Shown here in pieces: positions 52,899 to 62,074 of a DNA stretch of 64,000 bases (the first letter of the stretch is position 1; every line of letters begins with the position of its first letter). The DNA is from Enterobacteriaceae bacterium RIT693 (GTDB lineage Bacteria > Pseudomonadota > Gammaproteobacteria > Enterobacterales > Enterobacteriaceae). The translations under genes were made by a program, and so were the position numbers. Below the pieces are notes generated by a model. The model saw nothing but the letters and a program-made list of their open reading frames with translations, had not been told where the DNA came from and made no database searches. The DNA lies in contig WJYK01000003.1 in assembly GCA_009668225.1 (NCBI GenBank), forward strand, positions 1 to 64,000, in the 5' to 3' direction.

Positions 52899-53276
52899 AT
52901 GCCACCAGTTAATACCAGTGCATCGGGCTGTTGCCAGTCCGGTAACGATGTACTTTGCCTTGGGCTGATCGTTGTTGTAAGCCCAAATACTATGAGTAAT
53001 TGCCAGGGCGTTATTAATGTGCCCAATTTTTTAATTTGCGGTGGTTTTGTTCAAACGCTTTCTACGTCGTATTACAGTACATGTACGCATAATGCGGGGG
53101 TCGGCGTTTGTTCAGGAACCAACTCTGGTAAAGGGCAGTTATTACTCGCATCTCAAAAACTTATTGTGAAAGGAAATGGAGCGACCTACCTTGGATGCTG
53201 CGGGACCGCCAATACCTGTAATACCGTTTGTGTTCAGAGCGTGCCGAGCCAATACACGGTTCATGTCAGTTATTAA
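52899..53276 (+). CDS. DUF4150/PAAR-like cysteine-rich spike-tip protein
   Basis: A 125-residue protein resembling DUF4150, the PAAR-like domain that sharpens VgrG tips. It has 11 cysteines (CC pairs at residues 11-12 and near 98-99; others regularly spaced) and no histidine cluster, so metal or disulfide chemistry would differ from classical PAAR zinc sites. It has no C-terminal extension and so carries no toxin domain. It begins four bases after the DUF3540 stop and overlaps tssJ by 14 bases. Base composition is more AT-rich than its neighbours. Confidence 0.65.
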   Translation: MPPVNTSASGCCQSGNDVLCLGLIVVVSPNTMSNCQGVINVPNFLICGGFVQTLSTSYYSTCTHNAGVGVCSGTNSGKGQLLLASQKLIVKGNGATYLGCCGTANTCNTVCVQSVPSQYTVHVSY

Positions 53277-53742
53277 TATACGTCGCTGGAGTGTTATATC
53301 TTTAGTGTTACTCACTTCTGGATGCTCGCTATTTTCTTCAGGGACAACTCAGCGACCTGAGCAGGCTGTTGAAATTCAGCTCAATACCAGTTGGCGAGTG
53401 AATCCAGATAAAGATAATGATTCTCAACCGGTGAAAATATGCATTATTGAAACCCGACGTTCCGGCTGGTTACCGCCGGGATTATATGAAGGCAAGATTT
53501 GCAGTAATTTGTCCGGGTCGGCAGATATTGTGACATTTGAAAACTATATTATGGCGCCGGGTCAGCGGCGAGTATATCGAACAAGCACACAGCAGTTTGA
53601 TAATTATACTCGCTGGATTGTCATCGGCGCTGAGTTTCAAAAAGGGGTTGGTGAATATTCTTTAATTGAAAAAATGATTGTACCTGGTGCTGATTTTAAA
53701 ATGGAAATCATGGCTGAGAATACGTCGCTAACAATTTTATAA
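53263..53742 (+). CDS. tssJ: T6SS outer-membrane lipoprotein TssJ
   Basis: A 159-residue lipoprotein with lipobox LLTSGC followed by SLFSS. The mature part has the TssJ transthyretin-like strands (VEIQLNTSWRVNPDKDNDSQPVKICIIETR, GQRRVYRTSTQQFDNYTRWIVIGAEFQ). TssJ anchors TssM to the outer membrane. The ATG at 53263 overlaps the DUF4150 gene. This gene is AT-richer than tssK to tssM. Confidence 0.9.
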   Translation: MSVINIRRWSVISLVLLTSGCSLFSSGTTQRPEQAVEIQLNTSWRVNPDKDNDSQPVKICIIETRRSGWLPPGLYEGKICSNLSGSADIVTFENYIMAPGQRRVYRTSTQQFDNYTRWIVIGAEFQKGVGEYSLIEKMIVPGADFKMEIMAENTSLTIL

Positions 53743-53751
53743 AGACAAAAT

Positions 53752-55122
53752 ATGGGAAGTAGTATGTTGCCAACACAACGGGTCGCATGGATTGAAGGCA
53801 TGCTGATGGAGCCTCAGCATTTCCAGCAGCAGGAGCGCTATCTTGAGAATATGATCCATGCCAGAACCAGCGAGCTGGGTGCCTGGAATTGGGGATTAAG
53901 CGAGCTTGAAATTGATAATGAGCTTCTTGCGCAGGGAAAATTTGCAATTCGCCGTGCCAAAGGTGTTTTTCCGGATGGTACGGTGTTTTCGATGCCTGAT
54001 AACGAACCGCTACCCGCGCCGCTGCAGCTTAGCGACCATCATCAGAACCAAATGATTTGCCTCGCGATCCCCTTAGATGTGCCGGGGAACGCCTGGATAG
54101 ATCTTACCGCCAGCAGCAGCAGCAGCCGCTACCGTGCTGTGGATATGGAAGTTCAGGACAGAAACCTGTTACCGGCGTTTGCCGAAGGTAACACGCGCCA
54201 CGCGATGCTGCAGCTCGGGGCGCTACAAAGCCGCCTCTGTCTGAAAGAGAGCTGCAGCAGCGCAGAGTCCGTGCTGCCGATTGCCATGCTGGGGGAGCGG
54301 CGTCCTGAAGGCGGAATGATGCTGGACAGTAAAGTCCTGCCGGTGATGATTGATTTCCGCGCGGCAGGCTGGCTGTATGACGTGACCAGTGAATTACTGG
54401 GGCTTATCTCACAGCGCCTGATGATGGTGCGGCTGCCGGATGCGCACTACTCCGGCGGCGGTATGAACGAAGTGCTTGAGCTGATGCTGTTACAGCTGCT
54501 CAGCGAGTATCACCTGCGTCTTCGCCATCTGCTGGCGCGTCCGAAAGTTCACCCTGAGCAGCTCTTTCAGATGCTGCTTGGTCTGCTTGGGCGATTATGC
54601 ATTATTCCGGGTAGCGAATCATTCCACGACCGTCACGATCTTCGCTATCTTCATGAGCAGCCGGGCCAGAGCTTTTTCGCGCTGTTTGCTGCCCTGCGCC
54701 GGGCGCTGTCGCTGGTGATTGAGTCCCCGGCCGTGGCACTCTCCTTTAAAAGCAACGGAAACAATTTCTATCTGTGCCAGACCGATGCTCAGCTGCGCCT
54801 TGAGCGCCTGATCTTTGCCGTCAGCGCTGACGTGCCCGGTGAAGTGCTGCGCAACGATTTCCCGGCGCAGATAAAGCTCGGTCCGGTAGAAAAGATTGCT
54901 CAACTGGTTGACTTCCAGCTGCCAGGTGCGCGATTAAACGCCATGTCCGCGCCACCTCGCCATATTCCGTACTACCCGGATAGCATCTACTTTGAGGTCG
55001 ATCCCTCAGATCCGCTGTGCCAGGAGATGATGAACTGCGCGGCTATGGCGCTAAGCATTGTGGGCGATTTCCCATCACTGCGCTTTGACGCATGGGGACT
55101 GAGACCCGGGAGGGGACGATGA
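53752..55122 (+). CDS. tssK: T6SS baseplate protein TssK
   Basis: A 456-residue TssK: RVAWIEGMLMEPQHFQQQERYLENMI near the start, ALPDAHYSGGGMNEVLELMLLQLLSEYHLRLRHLLARPKVHPEQLFQMLLGLLGRL-type central region, and C-terminal PRHIPYYPDSIYFEVD. TssK trimers link the baseplate to the membrane complex. The start may be the ATG at 53764. The 3' end overlaps tssL by four bases. Confidence 0.94.
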   Translation: MGSSMLPTQRVAWIEGMLMEPQHFQQQERYLENMIHARTSELGAWNWGLSELEIDNELLAQGKFAIRRAKGVFPDGTVFSMPDNEPLPAPLQLSDHHQNQMICLAIPLDVPGNAWIDLTASSSSSRYRAVDMEVQDRNLLPAFAEGNTRHAMLQLGALQSRLCLKESCSSAESVLPIAMLGERRPEGGMMLDSKVLPVMIDFRAAGWLYDVTSELLGLISQRLMMVRLPDAHYSGGGMNEVLELMLLQLLSEYHLRLRHLLARPKVHPEQLFQMLLGLLGRLCIIPGSESFHDRHDLRYLHEQPGQSFFALFAALRRALSLVIESPAVALSFKSNGNNFYLCQTDAQLRLERLIFAVSADVPGEVLRNDFPAQIKLGPVEKIAQLVDFQLPGARLNAMSAPPRHIPYYPDSIYFEVDPSDPLCQEMMNCAAMALSIVGDFPSLRFDAWGLRPGRGR

Positions 55123-56657
55123 GGGATTTTGGCGATCAGATCCGTAATATGGTGTCCAGCTCCCGATCCGGCCTGGAGCAGGTTGGCAGCCTGCTGAACT
55201 CCACGCCGGCTCAGGTCACGCTCAGCAGTATGGCCCCGCTGGCGTTCAGCGCCCAGCGCAAGGGGGAGAGCGCGATACCGACAGAAGAATCCAAAGAAGG
55301 CGCTGGTGAATTTCATATACCGGCGCCGGCCCCCTTCGCGGCCACTATCCGCCACCCGGAACCGTCCTACACGCCAGCACAGATTTCTCTTCCACAGGCG
55401 GCAGCAAAGCCGGTGGTCTGGGCACGAGCGGGCACGCTGACGGGCAGCTGGGGAAACCGCTGTGAAGCGGCGGCAATGCCGGCCTTATTGATCGTGGAGC
55501 GTTTCCGCGATCAGCACGGCGTCGACAGTCTCGCGCTGAGGGCTCAGCTCGTGCGCGAACTTCAGCATTTTCGCCAGCAGCTTCTGCGCCAGCAGTTTCT
55601 GCCGGAGGATGTGCGCAGCATGTCCTATCTGCTTTGCACCTACATTGACTGGAACTTCTCGGAAATGCGAGAGCAGAGGGGGGCGCCGCTTAATCTGCTG
55701 ATTGAGTTCCACCGCGATTCATGGGGTGGAGAGGCGTGCTTTACCGATCTGGAACGCTACATGGGGAATCCCCATGAGTACCGCGAAATCCTTGAACTTT
55801 ATCACCTGATCCTGTCGATGGGTTTCAAAGGCAAATATCACGTGCTGGAACGCGGCGAGGTGCTGCTGGCTGACCTGATGCAGCGCCTTGATGCCATGGT
55901 CTATGAGCGTGGCGTGACGGAAACCCTGAATGACGTTAAGCCGGTAGCGACGACGTTACGCCGCCGCCGTCTAACGCCGTCAAGGCTGCTGGTGGTCGGC
56001 ACATTGATGTGCCTGATGGGCTGGGGAGGCGTGTCGTTTTACCTGCACGATAAATCACGGGTCATTCGCCACGCCATCATGGCCTGGGAACCCCCGGTGC
56101 CGCGCAAAATTAACATCATGGAGACGCTGCCACAGCCGCTGCCAACCATTCTCAGCGAAGGCTGGCTGGAAGTGCGGGAAGACCCACGCGGCTGGTTGCT
56201 GCTGTTCACTTCGGACGGTGCCTTCAGGACGGGCAAGTCGGTGCTGTCGCCGGAGTTCGTCAAAAAGCGCAACATCGAACGCTTGGGTGAAGCGCTGGCG
56301 GGTTGGCCTGGCGATCTGGAGGTGATAGGCCACACCGATGCGCAGCCGTTCCGTAACAGTAAAGCCAAAGATCCGAATCAGGAGCTTTCGCAGGCGCGTG
56401 CCCAGGCGGTTGCCGACAGGATCCAGGAAGGGATGCTCGCAAACAGCAAATACAAGCGCAACATCACCGCGGTGGGCAAAGGCGACAGCGAACCGCTGGC
56501 CGATAACACCACCGAAGAAGGGCGGCGTAAAAACCGCCGCGTGGACATTCTCTGGAAGGTGGGCGATCGCGCAGAAAATAAGGCGACACCAGAGGCGCAA
56601 AACAGCCAGGGAATGCCAGCGTTGCTGAACAAAGGTCACAGCGGCTCTTCGCGCTGA
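55119..56657 (+). CDS. tssL: T6SS membrane protein TssL with C-terminal OmpA-like peptidoglycan-binding domain
   Basis: A 512-residue extended TssL. The cytoplasmic DotU domain spans residues 100-280 (NLLIEFHRDSWGGEACFTDLERYM; LELYHLILSMGFKGKYHVLERG), a single membrane segment lies near 290-312 (LLVVGTLMCLMGWGGVSFYL), and residues 380-490 are OmpA-like (LEVIGHTDAQPFR, ELSQARAQAVADRI, NRRVDILW). The periplasmic domain anchors the complex to peptidoglycan, a function supplied by separate TagL-type proteins in other systems. The ATG overlaps tssK by four bases. Confidence 0.94.
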   Translation: MRDFGDQIRNMVSSSRSGLEQVGSLLNSTPAQVTLSSMAPLAFSAQRKGESAIPTEESKEGAGEFHIPAPAPFAATIRHPEPSYTPAQISLPQAAAKPVVWARAGTLTGSWGNRCEAAAMPALLIVERFRDQHGVDSLALRAQLVRELQHFRQQLLRQQFLPEDVRSMSYLLCTYIDWNFSEMREQRGAPLNLLIEFHRDSWGGEACFTDLERYMGNPHEYREILELYHLILSMGFKGKYHVLERGEVLLADLMQRLDAMVYERGVTETLNDVKPVATTLRRRRLTPSRLLVVGTLMCLMGWGGVSFYLHDKSRVIRHAIMAWEPPVPRKINIMETLPQPLPTILSEGWLEVREDPRGWLLLFTSDGAFRTGKSVLSPEFVKKRNIERLGEALAGWPGDLEVIGHTDAQPFRNSKAKDPNQELSQARAQAVADRIQEGMLANSKYKRNITAVGKGDSEPLADNTTEEGRRKNRRVDILWKVGDRAENKATPEAQNSQGMPALLNKGHSGSSR

Positions 56658-56675
56658 TAAGGAATTTCAACAGGT

Positions 56676-59600
56676 ATGATTCGCAGAACGTTTATTCTTT
56701 TACTGGCAGTAATTTTATCGCTGCTGGTGTGGTGGGTAGGGCCACTGGTTGCTATTGGCTCGCTGCGCCCCATGTCGTCACAATGGGTTCGCTGGAGTTT
56801 GATAGCGATTATCATGGTGGTCGCGCTTTGGCCCTGGACGGCCGCTTTCCTTGGCTGGCTCGTCAACCAGATCCGTGCGCCAAAGAATGTTTCCCGCACT
56901 CGTCGCCAGCTCGATCGCGTCACTTCACGCTTTTATGATGCGATCCGCACCCTGAAGCATGTCGGCGTGTCAGAGCAGAAGTCGCCGCTGCGGCGGTTTT
57001 TTTACCGCCTGCGCAGAGACTATCTTAATGATAAAGGTTGGTTTCTGGTACTGGGCCCTTCAGGCAGCGGTAAAACCTCGCTCATTAACGAGAGCGGTAA
57101 GCGTTTTTTGCTCTCCGAACAGTACGGTATTCGTCACACAGTTGACGTAGGTTCTACCCGCGACTGCAACTGGTGGTTAACGGACAAGGCCGTCTATATC
57201 GATACGGCGGGGGAGTGGACTCAACTCCATGGCCTTAGCGAAGAGGCCGGGAAGGCACAGAGTAAGCTTTTTCCGCTGATTCGTCGCTACCGGCGCCACC
57301 CCGGCGTTGACGGGGTGCTGCTCTGTCTCGATGCCTGCTGGCTGCTCAATGCGCCGTTGACCGACCGCAAATCGCTTGCGGACGCACTCTGCGCGAGAAT
57401 GCTCGAAGTAGCGGCCTTTTTCCGTTCTGATATGGCGGTGTACCTCGCATTGAACAACATTGATGCCCTGCCAGGCGGCGAAGCATTTCTTTCTGAAATG
57501 AGCGAAGAGATGCTCAGCAAAGGGATTGGTTTTCCGCTGATCTATGCCAACGCGCATCAGGTCGACTACGGGCGCAGCGACACGGAGTATAGCCGTTTTG
57601 CCTCGAGGATCAGCAGCTATGTGCAAGAGCTGCTGCAGCACGCCCCTTCTGCCGAACAGCGCCAGCAGCTGCTGTTTTTTACCGAGTCGGTAGGCAGTTT
57701 ACGTAAGCCATTGTTTAACTTGCTGGAGCAGATTTTTCCTCAGCTTCCGGCGGGTTATGCGGGGCAGATTCGTCAGGTCTGGCTTGGCAGTACGCGCGTA
57801 CTGCAAAAGCAGCAGTGGGCGGGTGACATGGAGCTTCGTCCGGCCGGGCATCTTTATGGGCCGATGCTGGATTCTTTGGTGAAAGAGCGCGGCATCGTGA
57901 ACTCACGGCGCATGCCGTTGCGTCAGCGTGTGCTGACCACGCTGCGCTATGCTTTTGTCTGCGGCATTCTCTCTTTCGCGGCCTGGACGCTGGCCTCCCG
58001 CTATCAATGGGAAGAGGATTACATCGCCTTTATGACCGCCAGTTTCGATGAAACACGGCGGATCGTGCGTGAGATCCCGGCAACCAACCGCGTCAGCGAC
58101 GATCTGGTTTCGGCCTATGAGCAGCTTGGCTATATGTCGGTGCAAATGAACAGCAACGAATGGCCGCTGGTCAACCCCTATCTTGAGCACTCAATCATCA
58201 ATAAAGAGGCTCAGCAGACCTATCACCGCCATCTGTTTAAGTTTTTCTGGCCTGCGCTGGAGCGCTATGTGCTGGAACAGCTGGAGCTGGATATTACGTC
58301 CAGCGACGATCGCGACGTTTATAACACCCTTAAGGTCTACCTGATGATGGGGGAACCGCAGCATCGCCAGGCCAGCGAGCTGGAAAGCTGGTTCGCCACA
58401 CGCTGGAACAGTTTTGCGCCGCAGGGCTATTCCGATGCCGATAAACGCATTTTCCTGCTGCATCTGCGCACCATGTTCTCACCCGAATTGAAGCCGGAGG
58501 CGCCGGTCACCAAACTGAACCCTGAACTCGTGCGTATGGCGCGCGTGAAGGCGATGGCAATCCCTATTCCGATGCGTGTACTGCAGGAATTGCAGCAGCA
58601 TATGCTGCCGGGTATTGAGAACGTTTCGCTTGCTACCGCGGCTGGAACCAACGTCTCACTGATGCTCCGCCGTAAAGGGCCTGCGACGGTGACGGATATG
58701 GCCGTACCGGCCTTTTATACGTTGGCCAGCTATCACGATGTTTTCCGCCCGCAGCTCAGCGGCGCGGTGGATCGAATGATCAAGGACGAGGCGTGGGTAC
58801 TGCGCGACGGTAGCGACAAGCTCGATAAGCTGCGTACGCTTGAGTTTCGTCAGAAGCTGACCGACGAAGTCCGCAAACTCTATTTGCTGGAGTATGCGGA
58901 TCGCTGGGATAACTTCCTTAAAGATATCCGGGTGCGGCCGGTAGCAAGCCTGGACGATGCGGCTCAGCTGGCACGTCAGCTTTCTTCGCCGTCATCGCCG
59001 TTGTCAAACCTGCTGCGCTTTGTCACCCGCCAGACAAGTCTTGCCAGTACGGACACCCACAATGTGTCGGGCTGGCTGAACAAGAGCAAGGCGGCCCTGG
59101 AAACGTCGCAGCGGGATATTCTCGGTGAGATCTCCGGAAATCGCAGCTATTACCGCATTACACCGGAAAAGGAGCTGGAAAACCGCCTTGAGCCCGTTCG
59201 TCGTCTTGGTTCACTGCTGATGCAGGCGCCCGGCGTGAACAGCGATCCGCTGGCTCGTCGCTTCGAGGAAATTTACAACCAGCTCTCAACATTGGCGATT
59301 GCGTTACGCGGAGGGGAAGTTTTACCGCAGAACTCAATGAATAATCTGCGCATCGCGGCGGCTCAGCAACCGGAGCCCGTTCGTAGCATCATGCAGGATT
59401 TGCTTGATGTCGGTAATACCCAGAGTTTGCAGCAGAGCCGTCAGAACCTGAACAGCAGCGCCGCGTCTTTTACCTCTGACGTCTGTCGTAGCATGATTGC
59501 CGGACTTTATCCGTTTAATCGTAGCGCACGCGATGAAGTCGGGATCGGGGACTTTGCCAGGATGTTCAGCCCGTCCGGTTCTATCAAACGTTATTTCCAG

Positions 59601-60143
59601 CAGCACCTGGCACCCTATGTGGATAACACGGCAGGCAAACTGCGCATTCGGGAAAGTAGCCGCGGTCTGCTCAGTGCGGCGACGCTTAAAAACTTTGAGA
59701 ACGCCATGCTCATCAGCGACACCTTCTTTGGCAATGCCAGTGACAACGTCGCGTTCTCTATGTTCCTGCGCCCGCTGTCGCTGTCGCCTAACATCATGGA
59801 AGCGGAGCTGGACATTGATGGTCAAGTGATTCGCTACAGCCACGGCAGTACGCAGCCCGTTAGCGTACAGTGGCCCGGCAAAAACGGCGGCGCTTACGTG
59901 CGTTTATCGTTTAAAGATGCCAACGGCAAGATTGAATCCGTCAATTTTAATGGCCCCTGGGCGCTGTTCCATCTCTATGACAAAAGTAACCCGCTGGCCC
60001 TCGACCGAGATCGGCAGGAGTTAACAATGGGTATCTCTACATTAAGTGGATTATTCAAGCTGGAAATTCGATCCACCATGCAGGATTTCCCCCTGTGGTC
60101 AAAAGCGTTGAGCCAGTTTTCTTGCCCAAGTGTGAAAAGGTAG
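56676..60143 (+). CDS. tssM: T6SS membrane protein TssM (IcmF)
   Basis: An 1155-residue TssM. Two membrane segments lie in residues 1-60 and a third near 415-435 (YAFVCGILSFAAWTLA). Between them is a GTPase-like cytoplasmic domain with Walker A GPSGSGKTS near residue 127 and YIDTAGEW after it, so nucleotide binding is likely retained. The long periplasmic part ends in the IcmF C-terminal domain that binds TssJ. It follows tssL by 18 bases. Confidence 0.95.
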   Translation: MIRRTFILLLAVILSLLVWWVGPLVAIGSLRPMSSQWVRWSLIAIIMVVALWPWTAAFLGWLVNQIRAPKNVSRTRRQLDRVTSRFYDAIRTLKHVGVSEQKSPLRRFFYRLRRDYLNDKGWFLVLGPSGSGKTSLINESGKRFLLSEQYGIRHTVDVGSTRDCNWWLTDKAVYIDTAGEWTQLHGLSEEAGKAQSKLFPLIRRYRRHPGVDGVLLCLDACWLLNAPLTDRKSLADALCARMLEVAAFFRSDMAVYLALNNIDALPGGEAFLSEMSEEMLSKGIGFPLIYANAHQVDYGRSDTEYSRFASRISSYVQELLQHAPSAEQRQQLLFFTESVGSLRKPLFNLLEQIFPQLPAGYAGQIRQVWLGSTRVLQKQQWAGDMELRPAGHLYGPMLDSLVKERGIVNSRRMPLRQRVLTTLRYAFVCGILSFAAWTLASRYQWEEDYIAFMTASFDETRRIVREIPATNRVSDDLVSAYEQLGYMSVQMNSNEWPLVNPYLEHSIINKEAQQTYHRHLFKFFWPALERYVLEQLELDITSSDDRDVYNTLKVYLMMGEPQHRQASELESWFATRWNSFAPQGYSDADKRIFLLHLRTMFSPELKPEAPVTKLNPELVRMARVKAMAIPIPMRVLQELQQHMLPGIENVSLATAAGTNVSLMLRRKGPATVTDMAVPAFYTLASYHDVFRPQLSGAVDRMIKDEAWVLRDGSDKLDKLRTLEFRQKLTDEVRKLYLLEYADRWDNFLKDIRVRPVASLDDAAQLARQLSSPSSPLSNLLRFVTRQTSLASTDTHNVSGWLNKSKAALETSQRDILGEISGNRSYYRITPEKELENRLEPVRRLGSLLMQAPGVNSDPLARRFEEIYNQLSTLAIALRGGEVLPQNSMNNLRIAAAQQPEPVRSIMQDLLDVGNTQSLQQSRQNLNSSAASFTSDVCRSMIAGLYPFNRSARDEVGIGDFARMFSPSGSIKRYFQQHLAPYVDNTAGKLRIRESSRGLLSAATLKNFENAMLISDTFFGNASDNVAFSMFLRPLSLSPNIMEAELDIDGQVIRYSHGSTQPVSVQWPGKNGGAYVRLSFKDANGKIESVNFNGPWALFHLYDKSNPLALDRDRQELTMGISTLSGLFKLEIRSTMQDFPLWSKALSQFSCPSVKR

Positions 60144-60157
60144 ATAAAGGAGAAGTT

Positions 60158-60478
60158 ATGTTAGATCCCAATAAACTGATAGAGATGTTAACCAATCTGG
60201 CCTCAATGAGTCAGACCACCCAGCAATCGCTCACGCAGAATTTTATGTCCGGTGCGGCGGGAATGAAAATGGATGGCGGAGTTGAAATGGAAAAAATGAT
60301 GTCGATGATGAGCAGTATGAATGAGCAGGCCTCATCGGGTATGAGCGACATGATGAAAAACATGCAGCAGAATATGGACATGCAGGCGAGCGCGGGCAAA
60401 TCTGAAGCGACCGGGGCTGCAAAAGCAGGCTTTCCTCAGGAGGCGATGGATTTCTTCAACGCAATGCAAAAGAAGTAA
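60158..60478 (+). CDS. Methionine-rich small protein after tssM
   Basis: A 106-residue protein I do not recognise. About 20 of 106 residues are methionine, grouped in the centre (EMEKMMSMMSSM, SDMMKNMQQNMDM). It has no signal peptide or membrane segment and is predicted helical and partly disordered. AAAGGAG lies just before the ATG at 60158, 14 bp after tssM, and a terminator follows, so it is clearly the last gene of the T6SS operon. It may be an accessory or chaperone-like protein, or a soft-metal binder; no function is assigned. Confidence 0.75.
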   Translation: MLDPNKLIEMLTNLASMSQTTQQSLTQNFMSGAAGMKMDGGVEMEKMMSMMSSMNEQASSGMSDMMKNMQQNMDMQASAGKSEATGAAKAGFPQEAMDFFNAMQKK

Positions 60479-60498
60479 CGCTTGCCCTGGAGTAAGAC

Positions 60499-60528
60499 AA
60501 TCGGTTCGCTTGCGAGCCGATTTTTTTT
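60499..60528 (+). terminator. Terminator of the T6SS operon
   Basis: AATCGGTTCGC and GCGAGCCGATT pair over 11 bp with one G-T pair and a two-base loop, followed by eight T residues. Strong plus-strand terminator. Confidence 0.9.
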
Positions 60529-60552
60529 GCGTGAGGTTTAGCAGCAAAGAAG

Positions 60553-60595
60553 AAGCTCTACCACTGCGGTCATTCTGACACGAAGGGTAGAGCTT
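60553..60595 (-). terminator. Terminator of the LysR-type gene
   Basis: AAGCTCTACC and GGTAGAGCTT form a perfect 10-bp stem with a 23-base loop; on the minus strand CTTCTTT follows. It begins three bases after the regulator's stop codon. Confidence 0.7.
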
Positions 60596-60598
60596 GTT

Positions 60599-61510
60599 TT
60601 ATTCTGCAGAAGCGCAACCTATACCTCGGTTAAGGTAGTTACGGCAGCAGTCACGCAGCCATTTGTGAGAAGGGGAATTATCGTGACGAGGATGCCAGGC
60701 TTGAATGAGGCTCACTTCCGGCAGGCAAATGTCGGGCTGGAAGGCAACCATATTCGGCGGAATTACGCCGGCAACTTTTTTGAAAAAACCGGGGACGATG
60801 GCCAGGGTATCAGTACGTAATACGGTTTCAATCGTCGTCAAATAGCCAGGGCAAAAGCCAATGACTTTACGCCGGAAGCCAAACTGACTGAATAAGGTAT
60901 CGACATCATCGTTAAGTTTTCCTTTGGTGCTGATAAAATCATAAGCGGCCAGGGTGTCGATGGTTATCGGTTGCGAAAAAATATCATGCCCTTCTTTAGC
61001 AATCACCAGACATTTGTCACGATGAATTGTTCTGATCTTAATCTCAGGGCTCAGCGGGCGTGACTCTCCAATATATAGATCAATATTGTCCTGACGAAGG
61101 AAGTCAACGGAACCGTGATCGTAATAAAAATCCAGGACCACATGGTGGTCAATTTCAATCAACTCCTGTACCAGCCCTGAATTAAGCAGAGCGATCATCA
61201 CATCGTTTGAGGCGATATTGAAGGTCAAGGGGGTTTTGCCGATATCGAAAGAGAGATTTTGATTAAGAACAGATTCAATGTTATCGATCAAATTACGTAT
61301 TTGGGGACGCAGCTGCATGGCCAGCGGGGTTAATGTCAGTATTGATCCGGAACGCACCAGCAGCTGATCCTGAAAGGAATCTCGCAGCTTATTGAGAGAC
61401 TTACTGATCGCCGGAGGCGTGACGTTGAGCTTGCGTGCTGTCTTACTGACGCTACACTCTTCTAACAAGGAGTCCAGAACGATTAATAAATTGAGGTCGG
61501 TACGAGGCAT
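60599..61510 (-). CDS. LysR-type transcriptional regulator
   Basis: A 303-residue LysR regulator. The N-terminal helix-turn-helix reads DLNLLIVLDSLLEECSVSKTARKLNVTPPAISKSLNKLRDSF, followed by a linker helix and the periplasmic-binding-protein-like effector domain. It resembles the NodD/LeuO-type subgroup in its start (PRTDLNLL), but I cannot assign a member. The ATG at 61510 gives the standard N-terminus. It is convergent with the T6SS operon and separated from it by two terminators, so a role in T6SS control is possible only by proximity. Confidence 0.87.
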   Translation of the reverse strand: MPRTDLNLLIVLDSLLEECSVSKTARKLNVTPPAISKSLNKLRDSFQDQLLVRSGSILTLTPLAMQLRPQIRNLIDNIESVLNQNLSFDIGKTPLTFNIASNDVMIALLNSGLVQELIEIDHHVVLDFYYDHGSVDFLRQDNIDLYIGESRPLSPEIKIRTIHRDKCLVIAKEGHDIFSQPITIDTLAAYDFISTKGKLNDDVDTLFSQFGFRRKVIGFCPGYLTTIETVLRTDTLAIVPGFFKKVAGVIPPNMVAFQPDICLPEVSLIQAWHPRHDNSPSHKWLRDCCRNYLNRGIGCASAE

Positions 61511-61765
61511 ATCAATCCCTAATGAATATGAAACTTCCATCCGTCTTGTGCTTTGCTGTATAAAAACACAGCGATAGCAGTTTTTTTAAATATTTGCCGA
61601 AAAGTAATTAATGTCGTAAGGCTATTTTATTTAGACTGGTGACATCCCTGCGAAATAATTGATGAATAAGTTGTTAACCAAATTTCAATAACAATTTTCA
61701 TGTCCTTTGTCATAAAATGCTGAAGGTTGAGTTTTCCTTTATTACATGAAAATTTATGGGTGTGG

Positions 61766-62074
61766 ATGATGCAAGCAACAAACGGCGTAGAGTGTTTGAT
61801 TAAAACCGTTCAGTACCAATGGAACGAACTTCTTAGCGACAAAGATAAGCAAGCAATAATTTTTCGGGTGGTCTGTGTGATCTCTACTTACTCGGGGATC
61901 TGCGTTGAAGGTAGTCATATTTTTACCGTTCATAATATTTCTCACACTGAAGATAAAAATGCCCTGGCGCTGACGTCGGAGAGTGCAGCATATAACAATG
62001 CTATTCAATGCCTGACCGCCGCGATGGCATTTAGTGGCCAGGTTGTGTCAATGAAAAAGGCCAATGTTGAATAA
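61766..62074 (+). CDS. Small hypothetical protein
   Basis: A 102-residue protein that I do not recognise. It is soluble, with helices at both ends (NGVECLIKTVQYQWNELLSDKDKQAIIF; SAAYNNAIQCLTAAMAFSGQVV) and a central strand region (GICVEGSHIFTVHNIS). The start is uncertain: ATG at 61766, GTG at 61760 or TTG at 61727. Surrounding DNA is AT-rich. It reads away from the LysR gene across a 255-bp gap, so it could be the regulator's target. Coding status is probable, not certain. Confidence 0.5.
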   Translation: MMQATNGVECLIKTVQYQWNELLSDKDKQAIIFRVVCVISTYSGICVEGSHIFTVHNISHTEDKNALALTSESAAYNNAIQCLTAAMAFSGQVVSMKKANVE

